Source of the DNA: Monarcha castaneiventris obscurior
Taxonomy: Eukaryota; Chordata; Aves; Passeriformes; Monarchidae
Direction: 5' to 3'
NCBI GenBank assembly: GCA_026261815.1
Contig: JAMPIT010000682.1
Coordinates: 320,001 to 384,000 of the forward strand
Length of the DNA stretch: 64,000 nucleotides
Below are positions 39,500-52,214 of the stretch, piece by piece. A model generated the notes under the pieces. It was not told the origin of the DNA. It ran no database searches and worked only from the letters and a program-made list of their open reading frames with translations. The translations under genes and the position numbers were made by a program. Position 1 is the stretch's first letter. Each line of letters starts with the position of its first letter.

Positions 39500-39640
39500 A
39501 GTTCCCATTGATGGAAGTTTTCAAGATGAGATTAGAATGGGTGCTAGAAAATCCCACTTGGGCTGTCTTTCCTGTGAAAGGTTGGACAAGGTGATCTTTG
39601 AAGATTCTTTCCAAACTGGGCAGTTCTGTGGTTTTATTTT
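39500..39640 (+). mobile_element. CR1 LINE 3'-end fragment, sense
   Basis: Recognisable CR1 landmarks in order: a TGGAAGTTTTCAAGATGAGA-type block, GGTTGGACAAGGTGATCTTT, then TTCTTTCCAAACTGGGCAGT and a TCTGTGGTTTTAT tail. It is heavily diverged and 5'-truncated, so older than the copy at 26.3 kb. Confidence 0.85.
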
Positions 39641-40965
39641 CTCTGCCTGCATTCTTTAAGCCCAGGACAGCTGCAGTCAGGTTTCACCTACATTTCTGAG
39701 ATATTTCAGTGGGGTCTTTCCTTATCTCACAGCACAAGACTGAGACATAATCAGAAATGGAAAAAAACCTTGCAGCCTATCTCGGATCAATAGTGTCAAT
39801 TTGTGTTTCTAATCTTTTCAGATTTACTTTCTAGACTTTTCTTAAAATCATCATAAATTTTGGAGGCAAGGGCAAAGTAATTTGGTTTAATTTAGAAATC
39901 CTTAAAACAGTTTAACGAGGTCAACAAAATTTTGGAATGTTTTTGGAATATGCACAGGCATAGAAAATGGTGGGGAAAAACAACTTTGGTGAAGGCAGAG
40001 AGAAAAAATAGAAAATAATTCTGATTTTCTCTGGATTCCAGGAAAACTCTGTCTCAGTGAGAATGCACCTCTTACAGCGGGAAAAGGATTCAGAGGTGCT
40101 CTGCTTGCTGAAAAAAGCTCACCATGTACAAAGCCCAGGAAGTTCACAGTGCATTACAACAATACTGTGTGAGAGAGTTAATGGAAACTCCCAGCAGTTT
40201 GTGTAAAAGACATAGCAGTACAGAAAAGAAAACTAATTCTTTTCATTTGATTCTGAGTCCAAACAGATTATAACCAAAGCCAAGAGCGAGGGTTTTTTAT
40301 GATTAATTAATGATGGGCTTATTTGCTTTAGGCCACAATGTTTTTCAGCCACTCATTAATCTCAGAAAATGCCACAGGCTACAAATGTTACTGTTTAATT
40401 AAAAAGTATGTCACAGTTGCAAAGCTTTAGAAAGCTGTAAATATTATCTTTAGCCAAGCATTTACATATCCAGGATAATCTGTAGTCAAAGGGAGGAGTG
40501 CAAGAGGAAGGCAGAGCTCAGCACCAGATGCTTTAGGCTGAGGTAACCTATTTTTTGTCACTGTGATTAGACAGCTCTGAATTTATGCATTTTTGCAGCC
40601 TCTTTCAGCAATAGTTTTTCATCTCTGTGGCTGATTCTCTGTGGTTCTGTGAGCCTCAAGTAAAGCCAAAAGAAAGACTTCTGCTACCTTTCATGAGAGA
40701 TTGGTTCTGTCCAGGCAGCCATGAAGTTAAGGAACAATTTACGCCCTAAAATTCAAGAGAGGAAGATGCCAGAATATGAATGAAGTATTTTAAAAATATT
40801 TCTGCAACACTTAGGGCTCTTAAAATCTTCTTTCTGAATACAAGATAATGCAGTCTTAAAACTAGAAAGCAGAGCATCTATGATCTTTATAAGAAAAAGA
40901 GAAACAGAAGCTTACTCTTAAAACCTAGAGAGTTTACCTTTTAAATCTGCAATAAAATCCATTAC
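39641..40965. other. Non-coding stretch, no gene seen
   Basis: AT-rich sequence without a recognisable element or coding region. Confidence 0.55.
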
Positions 40966-41042
40966 TTTTTCTTCTTTTCATTTCTTTTTGTTTTTCATTT
41001 TTTCTTTTTCTTTCTTTTTTTCTTTTATTTTTTTTTTTTTAA
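40966..41042. repeat. Polypyrimidine (CTTT-like) tract
   Basis: About 75 bases of T with scattered C on the + strand, ending in an uninterrupted T run. Simple sequence. Confidence 0.88.
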
Positions 41043-44000
41043 GAGGATGACTGTAAAGACACCAGACTGTAGAAAGCTGAAAGCTGAAGTGACTTTTTCT
41101 GGTCAGACTGGAACCGTTACTAAGTGAAGACATGTGACACTTCTAGTTGCTAAAAATTAACTTAGAAAAAAGATTTAAACCTAAAGAGATGTCTATGTGT
41201 TCATTTACATCTGTTTCTTTGAGGAATAAAAATTCCAAGAAAATTGAAATGGATTCTATGTTTCATTATAGTTCTATAAATCACCATTCTAATAACAATA
41301 TTAAGACACAAGGTATGGAAAAAGCAATTGTTTTGTATAAAATTGCAAAAACAATAATGTAAAATGTGCATAAAATTGTACAAACTGTGTTTTCTAAAAC
41401 AACAAGTGCACACAGCCTGGCACTCCATCACAAACGCCACCACCACCTTAAGGAGCATCTGTCCCAAAGCTTCTTTTGTGCCAGCAGAATTGAATATCTT
41501 GCAGCATCCTTTTTCAGAGATCACATCCTTCTCACTGAATTAATCTGGGAGATGAAAAGTCAGGGTAAGGTTGACCCCACTGGCCCCAGGCTGCTGCATG
41601 TGGGAGCTCTTGTCTGGGAACAGAGGGACACACGGTTTTCCCAAAACTGTGTGGATGGAGGCACTGAAAGCAGGAGATTTCTGGCTTAGCAGTGAATTTT
41701 TCCCTTGAATAGAGACTGAGACCCTTTGCTGAGAGCCCCTCAGTTTGCACTTGGATGGAGCATGGCTCTCTAAGGGTTTTTCTGCTGCACAATCTAAAGC
41801 TGCTACCACAGAAAAGGCAAGTGGGAGAGGTAACTGTGGAAAAATTGGGGAGCTAAACTTCACACTTACGCTCCTTTTAATGAGTTTTATATATAATTAG
41901 TCAGATTAATAGACTCACAGTCTTTTTTTAGTCTCTGTCTCTTGACTTTGGTGTCATTCTCATGGAGGTATAGAGCAAATAAATAGGAATCACAGGCATT
42001 TAAAGCTCCTTGTGGATAAATTATAATCAGGTACTTCTTAACTCACTCAGGTGCATCTTTAGATCTAACTCTGGAAGTTTTTCCTGAAGCCTGGGCTCAC
42101 AGTTTGGACACACTAGTCTTGTATACTGCAACTCTTTTTGTTGTTTTGTTGGTTGTTTTCTTTTCCTTAGAACCTCCTTTCACACTGATTGCTTGTTTGT
42201 GTAGTGATCTCCAGCACTCCATTTCTTACCTTTTTTTCTGTGCTGACTTTTTCTTATCTCTGTTTTTTTGTCATTTTTTACTTTGGTCAGGTTGCTGCAT
42301 CCTTATCTTCAGCAAACCATTTTTTCTTTTAATCTCTTTTGATCTTTCTCTTCTGTATATTGGGCTGTCATTTTCTGTGCTTTTCCCTTTCTGTCTCTGT
42401 GTATGTCTGCATGTTTGTGACTAGCTTATGATATTTTCTGATCCCTATGAAGAGATTTCCTTTGTGTTCTTCCCTTTATTTTTAATGTTTCTGTGGTTAC
42501 TTTCGTTCTACTGTTTTTCTCAGTGAATGCCATTTTATTTATTTCTTCCCAAATCTTAGCACTTTTTTTTTTCCCCTTGTGGGTAATCTCATTGTATGTT
42601 CTATTTTATTTTTCTGTACGTGTTTTTGTGCCGACTTCTTTATTTGAGTGCTCTTAGAGACCAACTGCACTTCTGATTCTGTTCCTAAAGTAATAAAGTA
42701 TATATAGAAACACACATCCCTTTTCTTTAATTTCACTGTGCTGCATGAACAGCAGGAAAGAATCTAAATACCTTCTTGTGCCCAGTTCTCTACTTTTCTT
42801 TTTAGCCTCGATTTTGTTGGGGAAGAAAACTTCATGAGCAAGTGTGCCACAGAGAATAGGAACACGTTTTTATTTTTCTGGCCACTCACCTGGTACTAAG
42901 GCCCCTTTCTGCTGCCGTGGCAGAAAACAAGGTGCTCATGAACACACAGTAGAAGGCTCCTGGGAATTGAGGGGATGTCAGAAGTGGCCAGTGGATAAAT
43001 AAAAACCATGTTTGGCCTGTCTCAGCCTTGACCTAAACATCTCACCAGCCACAAGTGATGAAGCAGGTATTATTGATTGATTTTCACTTTCCTGATGAAG
43101 CAGGAGAACATTTTGGTTTGAGGAAGTAAAGAATGCCAGTGCTTGAAATGGACTTCAGGTGGTTCCTTAGCTTAGTGTGCAGCACTTGGATGTCTTGGAA
43201 TAATACTGATGGTGACACGTCAATATGGCTGCAGCCTCAGTCATGTGCAGAAACACATTTTATTTTCTGCATTAGGGATTTTTAAGGGTGTTTTAAAGCT
43301 TCTGCAAAGAAGCCTGTCCCTCTTTTCAGGCTTGCATCCCAGAACTCTTTTCAAAGAGGAGGAGGAGGAGGATGGCTGCATACCTGAAGAACCAAGCACA
43401 TTTGTTTCCTCTTCTCAAGGGCTGTCTTTGCATTTCATGTCTGACATTAAAGACTGAGTCAAGTACATAATTACTCCTTGAAACTAAAGCTTGAAATGCC
43501 CTTTCCCAGGGGAAGGTGTTAAAATCCATCTCAAAAGCTCCTACTCCCTCTGGCCCGTCTTTGCCCTTTGCTATTGAATCAGAGACTCTACCAGGCTTTG
43601 GGGCTTTTTGATTGGGTTGTTTTTTTTTTTTATTTTGTTATTCCATCCCCAGTCTCAGACTGTTAGAGCAGAGACTCACAGCCTGGTCCTCTGCAGAATC
43701 CTGGGAGGAAGAGTTATGGTTTCAATAACCCAATGACAGGAAGATAATTGTGTCTGATCTCTCTGTTCCTTGAGTCAGGGCTCGAAACTTCTGTGAAAGT
43801 GGCAGCCCTTTCCTACTGCACTTTGGGAGGGAACTGAAAAACTGTTATCTGTTCTCTTCCTTTGCAGTGAATACACTCCTAAAATAGTTCCAAATCATGT
43901 TCCACTGGACCTGGTGGAGAGGGAAGGAACAAATTCTTCCTTCTCCCCATAGTTCACCATTTTCTCTATAAACAAGGCAGACAGATCCGATTAAGGCCTT

Positions 44001-44868
44001 TCCATAGGGGCCTCCACATCACAGATTTTGATAGTTAGTAGCAGTATAGGAGGCACTAAACTAAGCAAAGGTGAGAAGGCTATCTCTGGGCAAGCACAGA
44101 AATGCCAAAACACTGATAAGAACATGCATTTGAGGGAGAGGGGTAGGAGGTTGCCTTTTTATATCCATTTTCTCTCTTTTTCCACAGCTTATTCTGTTCC
44201 TCATTTTTCCTGCTACCAGCCTTTACTACTCTTTGATTTTATCTACCACTTACTAGCCCTCCATATTTTGGGTTTTCTGATCTATTATAAAAGAACAAGT
44301 TGTGTTGTCAATTGCAAAATTAGGAGTTTGGTTTTTTTACAGGAATTACACTCATTGGAGGGCATTGAACTTGATGCACTGAAGTCAGATTATGCTACAA
44401 AAAAAAAATCTGTATAAAGAAAATCTATTCACAAGTCAACAGTCTAAAGCAGTGGGATTTCTTTTCCCCCCACCACTTTTTAAAAGTTTTAAAGCTTTAA
44501 AAATCAGATTGACTAGGAGCTATCTGAGGTTTCTTCAAATTTTTGGGTGGGTATCAGTATGGTAAGCTTCATGATATTGCTGCTACAAAACCCCACTCCT
44601 TTTTGGGAAAGTTTGAGAAATATACATTTTTGTGAAGAGCTTATTGACCTACCATGAACATTTTATTAACATTATTATAGCAAGAATCATTTTTTTATTC
44701 ACCAGGATGCTTTGAAACACAATTGCCCACTGCTCCGTTTCAGTTCTGCCAGTTATTTCCACGATGGTTAGTACAAAATCTACTTTTAATAGCTTACTGC
44801 AAATCTCGTAGTGAAGTCCACAGAAGTCTGAGAGCCCCACAAATTGACCACAATTAAACACTGGATTA
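41043..44868. other. Non-coding stretch, no gene seen
   Basis: Mixed-composition DNA. The part near 41,540-41,870 is less AT-rich than its surroundings and has overlapping ~100-codon frames on both strands, none recognisable. (GGA)n occurs near 43,360. No repeat family is identified. Confidence 0.5.
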
Positions 44869-44873
44869 GGAAC
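44869..44873. repeat. Target-site duplication, left (GGAAC)
   Basis: Five bases directly before the outer LTR; they match GGTAC after the LTR at 46168-46172 with one mismatch. Five-base duplications fit avian ERVL/ERVK-type integration. Confidence 0.7.
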
Positions 44874-46167
44874 TGTGCTGGTTTTGCCTGGGGTAGAGTT
44901 ACCTTTCTTCCTAGTGGGGGCTGTGTTTTGGATTTGTGCTGAACGCAGGGTTGATAATACAGAAATGTTTTTGTTGTTGCTGAGCAGGGATTTGCACAGA
45001 GCCAAGGCCTTTTCTGCTCCTCGTTCTGCTGTTAGCAAATCTTCCAAAATCATTGGGTTAAGCAATCCCTTTAACACTGCCTTTTTAGTGTCAGCAAGTC
45101 AGGCATTACTTCGTTCCTGGCCAGGGTTTGTGTGTGTGGCTGACAAAATTCTGGCCTCCACACAGATGCAGAAACAAAACTTAAGTCACTTATTTATACA
45201 TTTTTCTCAAACAAAGAAATTAATGTTCGCTGGTTCTAAATTACATCATTTTCTCTCATTAATCAGTATTCTGTCCTCTATCAGTTACTGATTTCTCACT
45301 TCTCATGCTAATTAGTCCATAGTTTTAGTCTTTTTAGCATCTTTGTCCTCTGCTTGGGGCTTCCCAATGCATATACTGAGTCTTTTTTGGTCTCTTCTCT
45401 GTCTTCCAGTTTCTGCAAAATGCCCTTGTGGCCCACAAAGGCTGAATTCCAGATGTCCAACCTCCACAATACATCTCTCTTTCTCTCTCCCAGGCTTTGT
45501 TCATTGAAGCATATCAGAGTTAGTTTATCAAAACTTAAAGTTTCAGTAATTTTCCTAAGCTGTGCTCCTACAAAAGTAGCTCATGACAACTTTGATAAAT
45601 GCTGCCTAAGAGCAGTTTAAGAATAACACACAACTTATAATTAGTATATATATATTGGTTATGATTCATTAAAATAACTCATTTAGGAGGTAATTAAAAT
45701 CATTAACTGAAATTATTGAAAAGTTCTAATCTTTCCAACACTGCAATGCTGGGGAGGGGGCTGGGGATGCCTGGGAGGTTTGGAGGAGACACAGCCAGGA
45801 CAGGTGACCCAAAATGACCCAAGGGATGTCCCAGGCCATGTGACACCGTGCTCAGCACAAAAAGGTGGGGAGAAGGAGGAAAGGGACATTTGGAATAAAG
45901 GTGTTTGTCTTCCCAAGTCACTGTTAGATACAGTGATGGGACCCTGCTCTCTTGCTGAACACCTGCTTGTCCACGGGAAACAGGGAATTGATTCCTTGGG
46001 GGTTTTTTTGCTAGTGCACAGGCTTTTGCTTTCCCTGTCAAACTGTCCTTATCTCAATCCATGGATTCTCCAACCTTTACCCTCCCAATTCTCTCCCCAA
46101 CCCCTTTGCCAGGGGGGTGAGGGAGCAGCTGCCTGGGCTGGGAGATGGCAAAGGTTGAACCAAGACA
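44874..46167 (+). mobile_element. Solo LTR of an avian ERV, interrupted
   Basis: This begins TGTGCTGGTTTTGCCTGGGG and ends TTGAACCAAGACA, matching the start and end I remember for a common avian solo LTR. Internal landmarks are preserved: GTTTTGGATTTGTGCTGAA, GACACAGCCAGGACAG, TGTTTGTCTTCCCAAGTCAC and CTGTCCTTATCTCAATCCA. Removing the inserted element and its duplicated tetramer leaves about 579 bp, a plausible full LTR length. The usual TATA and poly(A) motifs are degraded near 45,855 and 46,035. No internal retroviral genes flank it, so recombination between two LTRs has removed them. Confidence 0.85.
45030..45740 (-). mobile_element. Second solo LTR nested antisense in the first
   Basis: The 711-bp insert starts TGTTAGCAAATC and ends CTTTCCAACA, so both ends have the TGTT/AACA inverted termini of a retroviral LTR. 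CTGC lies on both sides (45026-45029 and 45741-45744), a four-base target-site duplication typical of gammaretrovirus-like (ERV1) elements. A TATAAATA motif is present on the minus strand near 45,191-45,199, so the LTR reads leftward. Joining the two flanks restores the outer LTR, which shows that this insertion came second. Confidence 0.82.
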
Positions 46168-49100
46168 GGTACCAAATCTGGGAATTTGATCCCTGAATTC
46201 AGTGTGTGGAATGCTAACTGGTACAGATCAGCAAATCCATGAAAGCAGAAACCCAAATCTGTAAGAGTAAAGACACATGTTATTTGCACAAATGTATTTT
46301 GTAACCAGGAGCGATCATAGAGATGCAGGGGAAAAATATAAAGGACCAGATTATCAGCTGATATAAAACTGCACTTCCCTAAACCAGCTCTCCAATGTTC
46401 AAAGCCATTCCTAGGTTTTTCTTTCTTTAAACCACCATCAGACTGGAAGATTAGACAATAAAAATATTTCTGAACAAACATCAGCAAAGCATTATCAGTT
46501 CCAGATTCACAGTGAAAGAAAACAAACATAAGCAACGACGTTGTGAAGGGGTATTTCTACTCAAGTTAATACCCAAGGAGATGCAACTTTAAAATACACA
46601 TTTTGAATACATGAATTCTAAGGAACATCATTACTGAACAAAGCCACATCAGCATTTAAATTAAAATACTAGGTCCATCCTGAGAAAATATTGGTAACAA
46701 TAAAAGGAGGACCCAATGCAATTTCACATTTCTTCTGAGGTTGTTTGTTGCAGCAGTTCTACAGGAAAAACTTTCATATTCCCAATGGATCTCAAAAGTT
46801 TGAAAGTAATGTTACTTTACATTAACTCCATCACCACATCGTCAGGGAAAAGTCTGGGTAATAATCCTTTCCAACCAATTCCTTCTTACTCATGTATGAA
46901 GGATGAAAGTGGCAGAGCTGTGAAAGAGAGGAAAATGGCAGGAAAATTACAGAACTAGAGACACACAGGATGAAACAGCAAAAAAAAAAAAAACCCAACC
47001 CAAAATTGCCTTTTGAAAGACTTATATGCCAGCATCAGACATAGGAAAAGGTGAGGAGGAGAAACAAACCCACAAACTTTTAGCAACCCAGAGCTTTTGA
47101 AGTATTTCTAGGGGCCTCTCTGAGATGTGATGTGAAAGTGCTGGTGAGCTGAACCCAGCCTGTGCTGAACAAAGCTGCTGATTTATATTGTAACAAGGGC
47201 TATTTATGCAGTAAGAGGACAGGAGCAGGAGGATGCTGCTGCATTAGGAGAACTCCATAAAGTTCAGGAAGGTCTGCAGCTGCCATCAAACTCTGCAGGA
47301 GGGAGGCATATTTATTTACATAAAAGTCAGACGATACATTAGACTGTGCCCGCCTAGACTCAGATAGATGAAACGGAGTCACAGCTCCAAATGAATATTA
47401 ATCCACAGCTATGGCTAATTTTAACAGCTTGAAAGTCAACAAACATATTTGTCTTGGGTCCGAAAGGAACAGAAGTGCTTTTGAAGTGCAGTGATGGAAT
47501 TATTGCAGGAAATAAAAAGCTAACTGTTGTAGCAAATGTTAGAAAAATGAAACAGTGTCCTGTCAGGTATCTAAAGAGAAATGAATGCAGATAAATTATA
47601 ATTAAATGTGAGCATTACAACAATTTTTTATGCTTCAAAGCTATGCATTACAGCTCATTTATCTTCACTTGTTCACCGTTATTAATGGGCAAAATTGGCT
47701 TTTACTACCTACAACTCTCTAATGTTATGAAGATGCTCCTTTTTCCTCCGTGTGTCAAAGCACATCTCACAAAAATGTTGTCACTGACCTAATGGTATTA
47801 GTGCCTGAATGGCTGAAGGAACTCAACAGGAAGCAGTAAGCAGGGACTGAGTTTCCTCTTCCATTCCCACTTAAGTCAGTGGAAGCTGAAATTGGCTCTT
47901 AAACCAGTTTTATAGTGGCATTGCTGGACTTACTACTTTCCTCCTGCTTGTTGGCCAGTAAGGGAGAGATTGACCAAACTAGTTGTCTTTTTAAATTTCT
48001 CTTAATTATTTTTTTCTTGTGCCAAGCAGCTTTTCAACAGAATTTAAATGTGCATGACAGCAACCTGATAAAACAGGTTTCCATACTTGGAAAAGACAAT
48101 ATTGTAAAATACATAAAATTATGAAAGAAAAACTTCAGAGGAACAGTCAGGAAAGAAGCTGGCAGAGAAGGGCTAAGGTTTGAAATCAGGTTCAGATCAC
48201 CACAGGGAAAATAACACCAAGGACACCAGGTTGAAGCATTGTGTTATTATGGCATGATATGGTGTAAAATGCAGCCTTAAACACCTTGAATTTCCTTTAG
48301 AACAGTAATAAACTCTAGAGTTCATTACAGCATGCCAAATATCTACGGATTTCTTGGATATCATGCATTTCCACAAGTAAATATTGTTTCTGAGAGCCAC
48401 AAAAGCATCCTGGGGGATCCTGTGTATGAACTCTTTATAATCAGTGTGATGGCACCTTCCATGAACCATTTGAATATGAAAATTGTTAAAGAAAAGAATA
48501 TATTTCAAATGTATAGTAAAATAACTGCAATTTTTTTTTTTACAATAAGTAATAGATGAGAAAAGCCTTCAGCCTAGTCACTTACAGGTGTTTGACACCC
48601 ACATTTGTACATTTTTAGTTATCCTCACTCTGTTGCAAAATTGTGTACCTGTTTTGTTAAAAATATGTGTGCATACTACATAACTAATCATGATAACTTC
48701 ACATCAACCTTTACACAGACCTAAAGGTCATCTACATTCATAAGATGGATTTTTTTTCTAATTTCCTTTTTTTTTTTTTTTTTAGTCCTTAAGCTAAGGT
48801 TTGCAATACTTAAGTATTTTCTGCTTGGTTGACACCCTCTAAGGTAACTGAAAACAATTCACCAACAAGGAATCTGTCATTATTTGGTCCAAAAGACATT
48901 GCATTTTTAATGAGCCACCATGTCCTTTTCTGATTCAGAGGAGTCCACTCTGCACAGCCTCATCTGATGCTTTAGGACTCCACCCAGGCAGCCCATGTGC
49001 TTTAGGAGAATACTTGTATATTAAAAATGGGAACAAGATAAAATTCATCTTTGTTTTTAGTCCTTATTAGTTCCTGCTTCCTCCACTTCCATAACTGGAA

Positions 49101-49268
49101 TTTCCAAGGACACTGTTCACACACCACCTTTACTCCTTTACCTCTGGGATCCCCACAGAGTGGCAATGTTTCCATAAGACATTTTGAACTCTCTTTTCTG
49201 TCCATGGATTCTTCACATCCACCATGCTCACAGCCTGATTCCCAACCCTTGGAACCAGCTGCCAGGTG
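46168..49268. other. Non-coding stretch, no gene seen
   Basis: No coding region is supported; the 152-codon minus-strand frame near 46.1-46.5 kb overlaps the LTR end and is unrecognised. The part around 47,140-47,700 has many TAAT/ATTA motifs in mixed-composition sequence and may hold conserved non-coding elements (inference only). Confidence 0.5.
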
Positions 49269-49282
49269 CTGAAGAAAAGGTG
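49269..49282. repeat. 14-bp direct repeat, left of inverted copy A
   Basis: CTGAAGAAAAGGTG here recurs exactly at 49490-49503. The two copies bracket inverted copy A and look like a target-site duplication from retroposition. Confidence 0.8.
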
Positions 49283-49489
49283 AACTTCAAGCAAAACATA
49301 CTACACAATCTAAAATAAAATTTCATGCCTATATCTAGAGGGCACTGTCTTCCCCAAATCACAGTCTTTGTCAAATTTTCAGTGTCATCAATAGCAGCAA
49401 TTGTACACATCAACAATTTTTACATTTATAAACAAGCAAACAAGAAAAATGAGATAAAGTTCCTGTCCCATTTCCTGCATTTCTGTTTT
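49277..49489 (-). repeat. Inverted repeat copy A (~213 bp)
   Basis: Its reverse complement aligns with 52215-52427 with about eight substitutions and two single-base indels by hand, so about 95% identity. The pair faces each other across 2.7 kb. The 14-base direct repeats at 49269-49282 and 49490-49503 suggest that copy A was inserted as a unit. I do not recognise the family: there is no poly(A) tail, CR1 octamer or TG...CA LTR terminus. The minus strand was chosen so that copy B is the + reference. Confidence 0.9.
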
Positions 49490-49503
49490 CTGAAGAAAAG
49501 GTG
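49490..49503. repeat. 14-bp direct repeat, right of inverted copy A
   Basis: Exact copy of the 14 bases at 49269-49282, starting immediately after the last base of the inverted copy. Confidence 0.8.
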
Positions 49504-49915
49504 TTTTCATTATTTCTCTGTAACCCCCATCCTCCCAGTACTGCAACACCAAAGGGGCATATAAATTTTTCAAAACCCAGTATCACCTTTCAGGACGTAG
49601 CCATCAAAGTGAGCTAACACTATTTCTCGACTTTGCTTGAACTTAAATTTCCCCTGTATGTTTCAGGGAGTTGTCATCAGCTTTGTTCATTTTTAAGAGT
49701 TGCTCAGAGACAGCAGCAGCTCAGAAGCAGATTTCACCTGGGAAAAAAAAAAAAGTTATGTACCTTCTTTCTAGTGATATTTCTCTTTTCAGAACAACTT
49801 TTTAATGTTGTGAATGAAAAGTCTTGTGAAAAACATGGGCTTTGATTTTTAAAAGAAATGCAGGATTTATAGGGCAAAGTAAGTGCTGAAACTGCACAGA
49901 AGCAGTTAAGAAATG

Positions 49916-50575
49916 ATGGAATCAGAGTATCTTTGAGTCATAGACTCAGGGAATCGTAAGAGTCACAGAATCATGAAATCATAAAATCAAGCAATCACAG
50001 AATCATGTTATCAAAGGATTGTGGAATCATTTCTTCAAAGAATCATAAAATCATGGATTCACTGAGCCACATACTCATGTACTCAAAAACATGGAATATT
50101 TGCATCATTAAGTTAGGAAATCAAAGAACCATTGCATCACAGAATCATGGAATTACACAACCATTAAATCAGACAATGTTTGAATATAGAATCAGGGAAT
50201 TGTAGAGTCATAAAAACATAGAATCATTGAATCACAGATATATGGAATCATGGAATCATGGAAAAATTAAATCATAGATGCAGCAAATCATAGAATCAGG
50301 GAATTATTGGGTCATAGAGTCACGGATTCATTGCACCATACAGACATGGATTCACAGAACCATAGAACCAATGCATCATAGAGCCATGGAATCACGGAAT
50401 CATGGAATCATTGATTCATAGAATCATGGAATCAGTACATCACAGCTCCATGGAATCATAGAATCATGGAATCATGCATTATATAATCAGAGGTTCATAG
50501 AACCATTAAATCACACAGTCATAGTATCATGGAATTGTGGAGTCACAGAATCATTACATCAAACAGTAATGTGAA
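49916..50575. repeat. Degenerate CATAGAAT-type octamer array
   Basis: About 650 bp made of variants of AATCATAG/AATCATGG, mostly 8-base steps with some 9- and 10-base steps. The motif is the reverse complement of the CR1 tail octamer (ATTCTATG type). Ordinary CR1 tails carry only a few units, and no CR1 body lies on the right, where an antisense copy would continue. I interpret it as an expanded CR1 tail that has become a satellite-like array. Confidence 0.88.
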
Positions 50576-52214
50576 AAAATACAACCAAAGCAAAAAGGAA
50601 AATTTCATAAAAATACACAACATAACAGTATTTTTGGGAGATAAGAGCTTGAAGTGTATGCTAGTCTTCAAAACTATGGTATTAACTGCATGGCTGTAAA
50701 TCACCTTTATTTAGTACAGTTATTTAATTTTACAAGCATTCTGTACTTGTAAAAGTATGTAGTCATGTACATGATATCAGTTCTCCTCTGATAACTGTAA
50801 TTTCATGTAAGTGTTTGAAAGGTGCTCTTTTTTTTGAGGGGGTGGTAGTGGCAGGGGACAGGAATGAAAATAAAATTCAGATTCAAGATACTCTCTGGTT
50901 ACCTTGAACAGTAGTACAGACAGAAAAAAAAAAAAGGAAAATGTTCCAGTTTCACAATATTGATGCTTTTCCATTTTCTTCCATCTTCCTATTAGAAAAC
51001 TGAGAAAGGGATGAGTAAAGAGGTCCCTCTTTTCCTACTGGAGAGCTGTAAGAAGCCAGTCTGTCTGACTTGGTATCTATTTTCATCTATTAGCAAACAG
51101 CAAAGTTGTGCAAGAGTCTCAGGCACTATCTGAATCAAGAAAACACCCAGTCCTTCAGATTCTTGCAATGTTTTTCTAAAAGGCATGGTAAATCTGAATA
51201 AGATTAGTCTACTTACTGCCGCTACTACATTCACTACAATTTTGTTTTAAATTCCTTCTGAAAAAATTTCTTCTCAAAGTATCTTTACATAATCACATAA
51301 ACATCACAGGATTCTGACGTCTTTACTTAAAACAGAGAGCAAGAAGATTTTTATTTCCCTAGGCAAAGGAATCAAAATAAATACATAACACTGGTTCAAG
51401 TAAAAAGGAAAAAAAGAACTAGAAGACACCAGAAACGGACTCATGTCCAGAAATTTATTCATATTTAAATAACAACACAAAGTTTCAAAACAAAGGTTGC
51501 TTTACACGCAAGCTTGTACTTGCAGATTCTAGTTTACAGGTCTTTTTCTTTTTCTTCCTGTTCACATCGAGATCTTTAACAGGACTTTTCAAAACTGTGC
51601 TTTACCAGAGAAAACGAATCAAAATAATTCAGCCATTTCTGAAATAAAGGTTAGGAAATAATATGCTGCTTTGCCTAGTACATTGTCATAACTGACCTCT
51701 AACATTTCCCTGGAAGATCTCATTTATCTTGGATTATAGCACAAAAAGCTTTCCCTTGATTTTCAGTGTTCCTCTTTAGTAAAAGTGATTACCTTATGTG
51801 AGTGAAAACCTCAGGGGTTTAAGAAGATAGAATTAAAATGAAAGCAGGTTCATCACATAAATAGCCAGGATCTCGAGGGAAGACTGGAAATACAGCTGCT
51901 AAAAAATAAAACTTTAAAGTGCAAAATAAGCAAATGGCCATTTTAAATGGACCTGAAAACCCTTCCCCAAACTGTTGTTCAAGGTGTTGTTCACGTGCTG
52001 GCTGCCAGCTTAACTGAGGGGGCTGAAAACTGACACAGACCCAGGAAATTTTCCAAGATTTACCTCAGTCTTTTGTCAAGACTGATCTTGCCCTCCCCCC
52101 ACTTTCAGTGCTCATTATTTTCCCCCAAAAGGAGATATAAGCTTATACCAGACATGACCAAAATGACACAAAACCTTTTTCCACCCTTTTAATTCTAACT
52201 GAGGTCAGAAATAA
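50576..52214. other. Non-coding stretch, no gene seen
   Basis: AT-rich sequence within the loop of the inverted pair. Only short unrecognised frames. A less AT-rich patch near 51,950-52,110 resembles degraded repeat sequence but cannot be assigned. Confidence 0.5.

Noticed and set aside
44649..45291. Frames of 138-142 codons on both strands
   Set aside because: They overlap the outer and inner LTRs, which are non-coding regulatory repeats; no retroviral protein is encoded.
48905..48965. ATG in a perfect GCCACC context at about 48,920
   Set aside because: The frame ends after about 15 codons, with no promoter or splice signal around it.
49916..50575. CRISPR-like array of direct repeats
   Set aside because: Units are degenerate octamers without unique spacers, in a vertebrate genome; CR1 tail expansion explains them.
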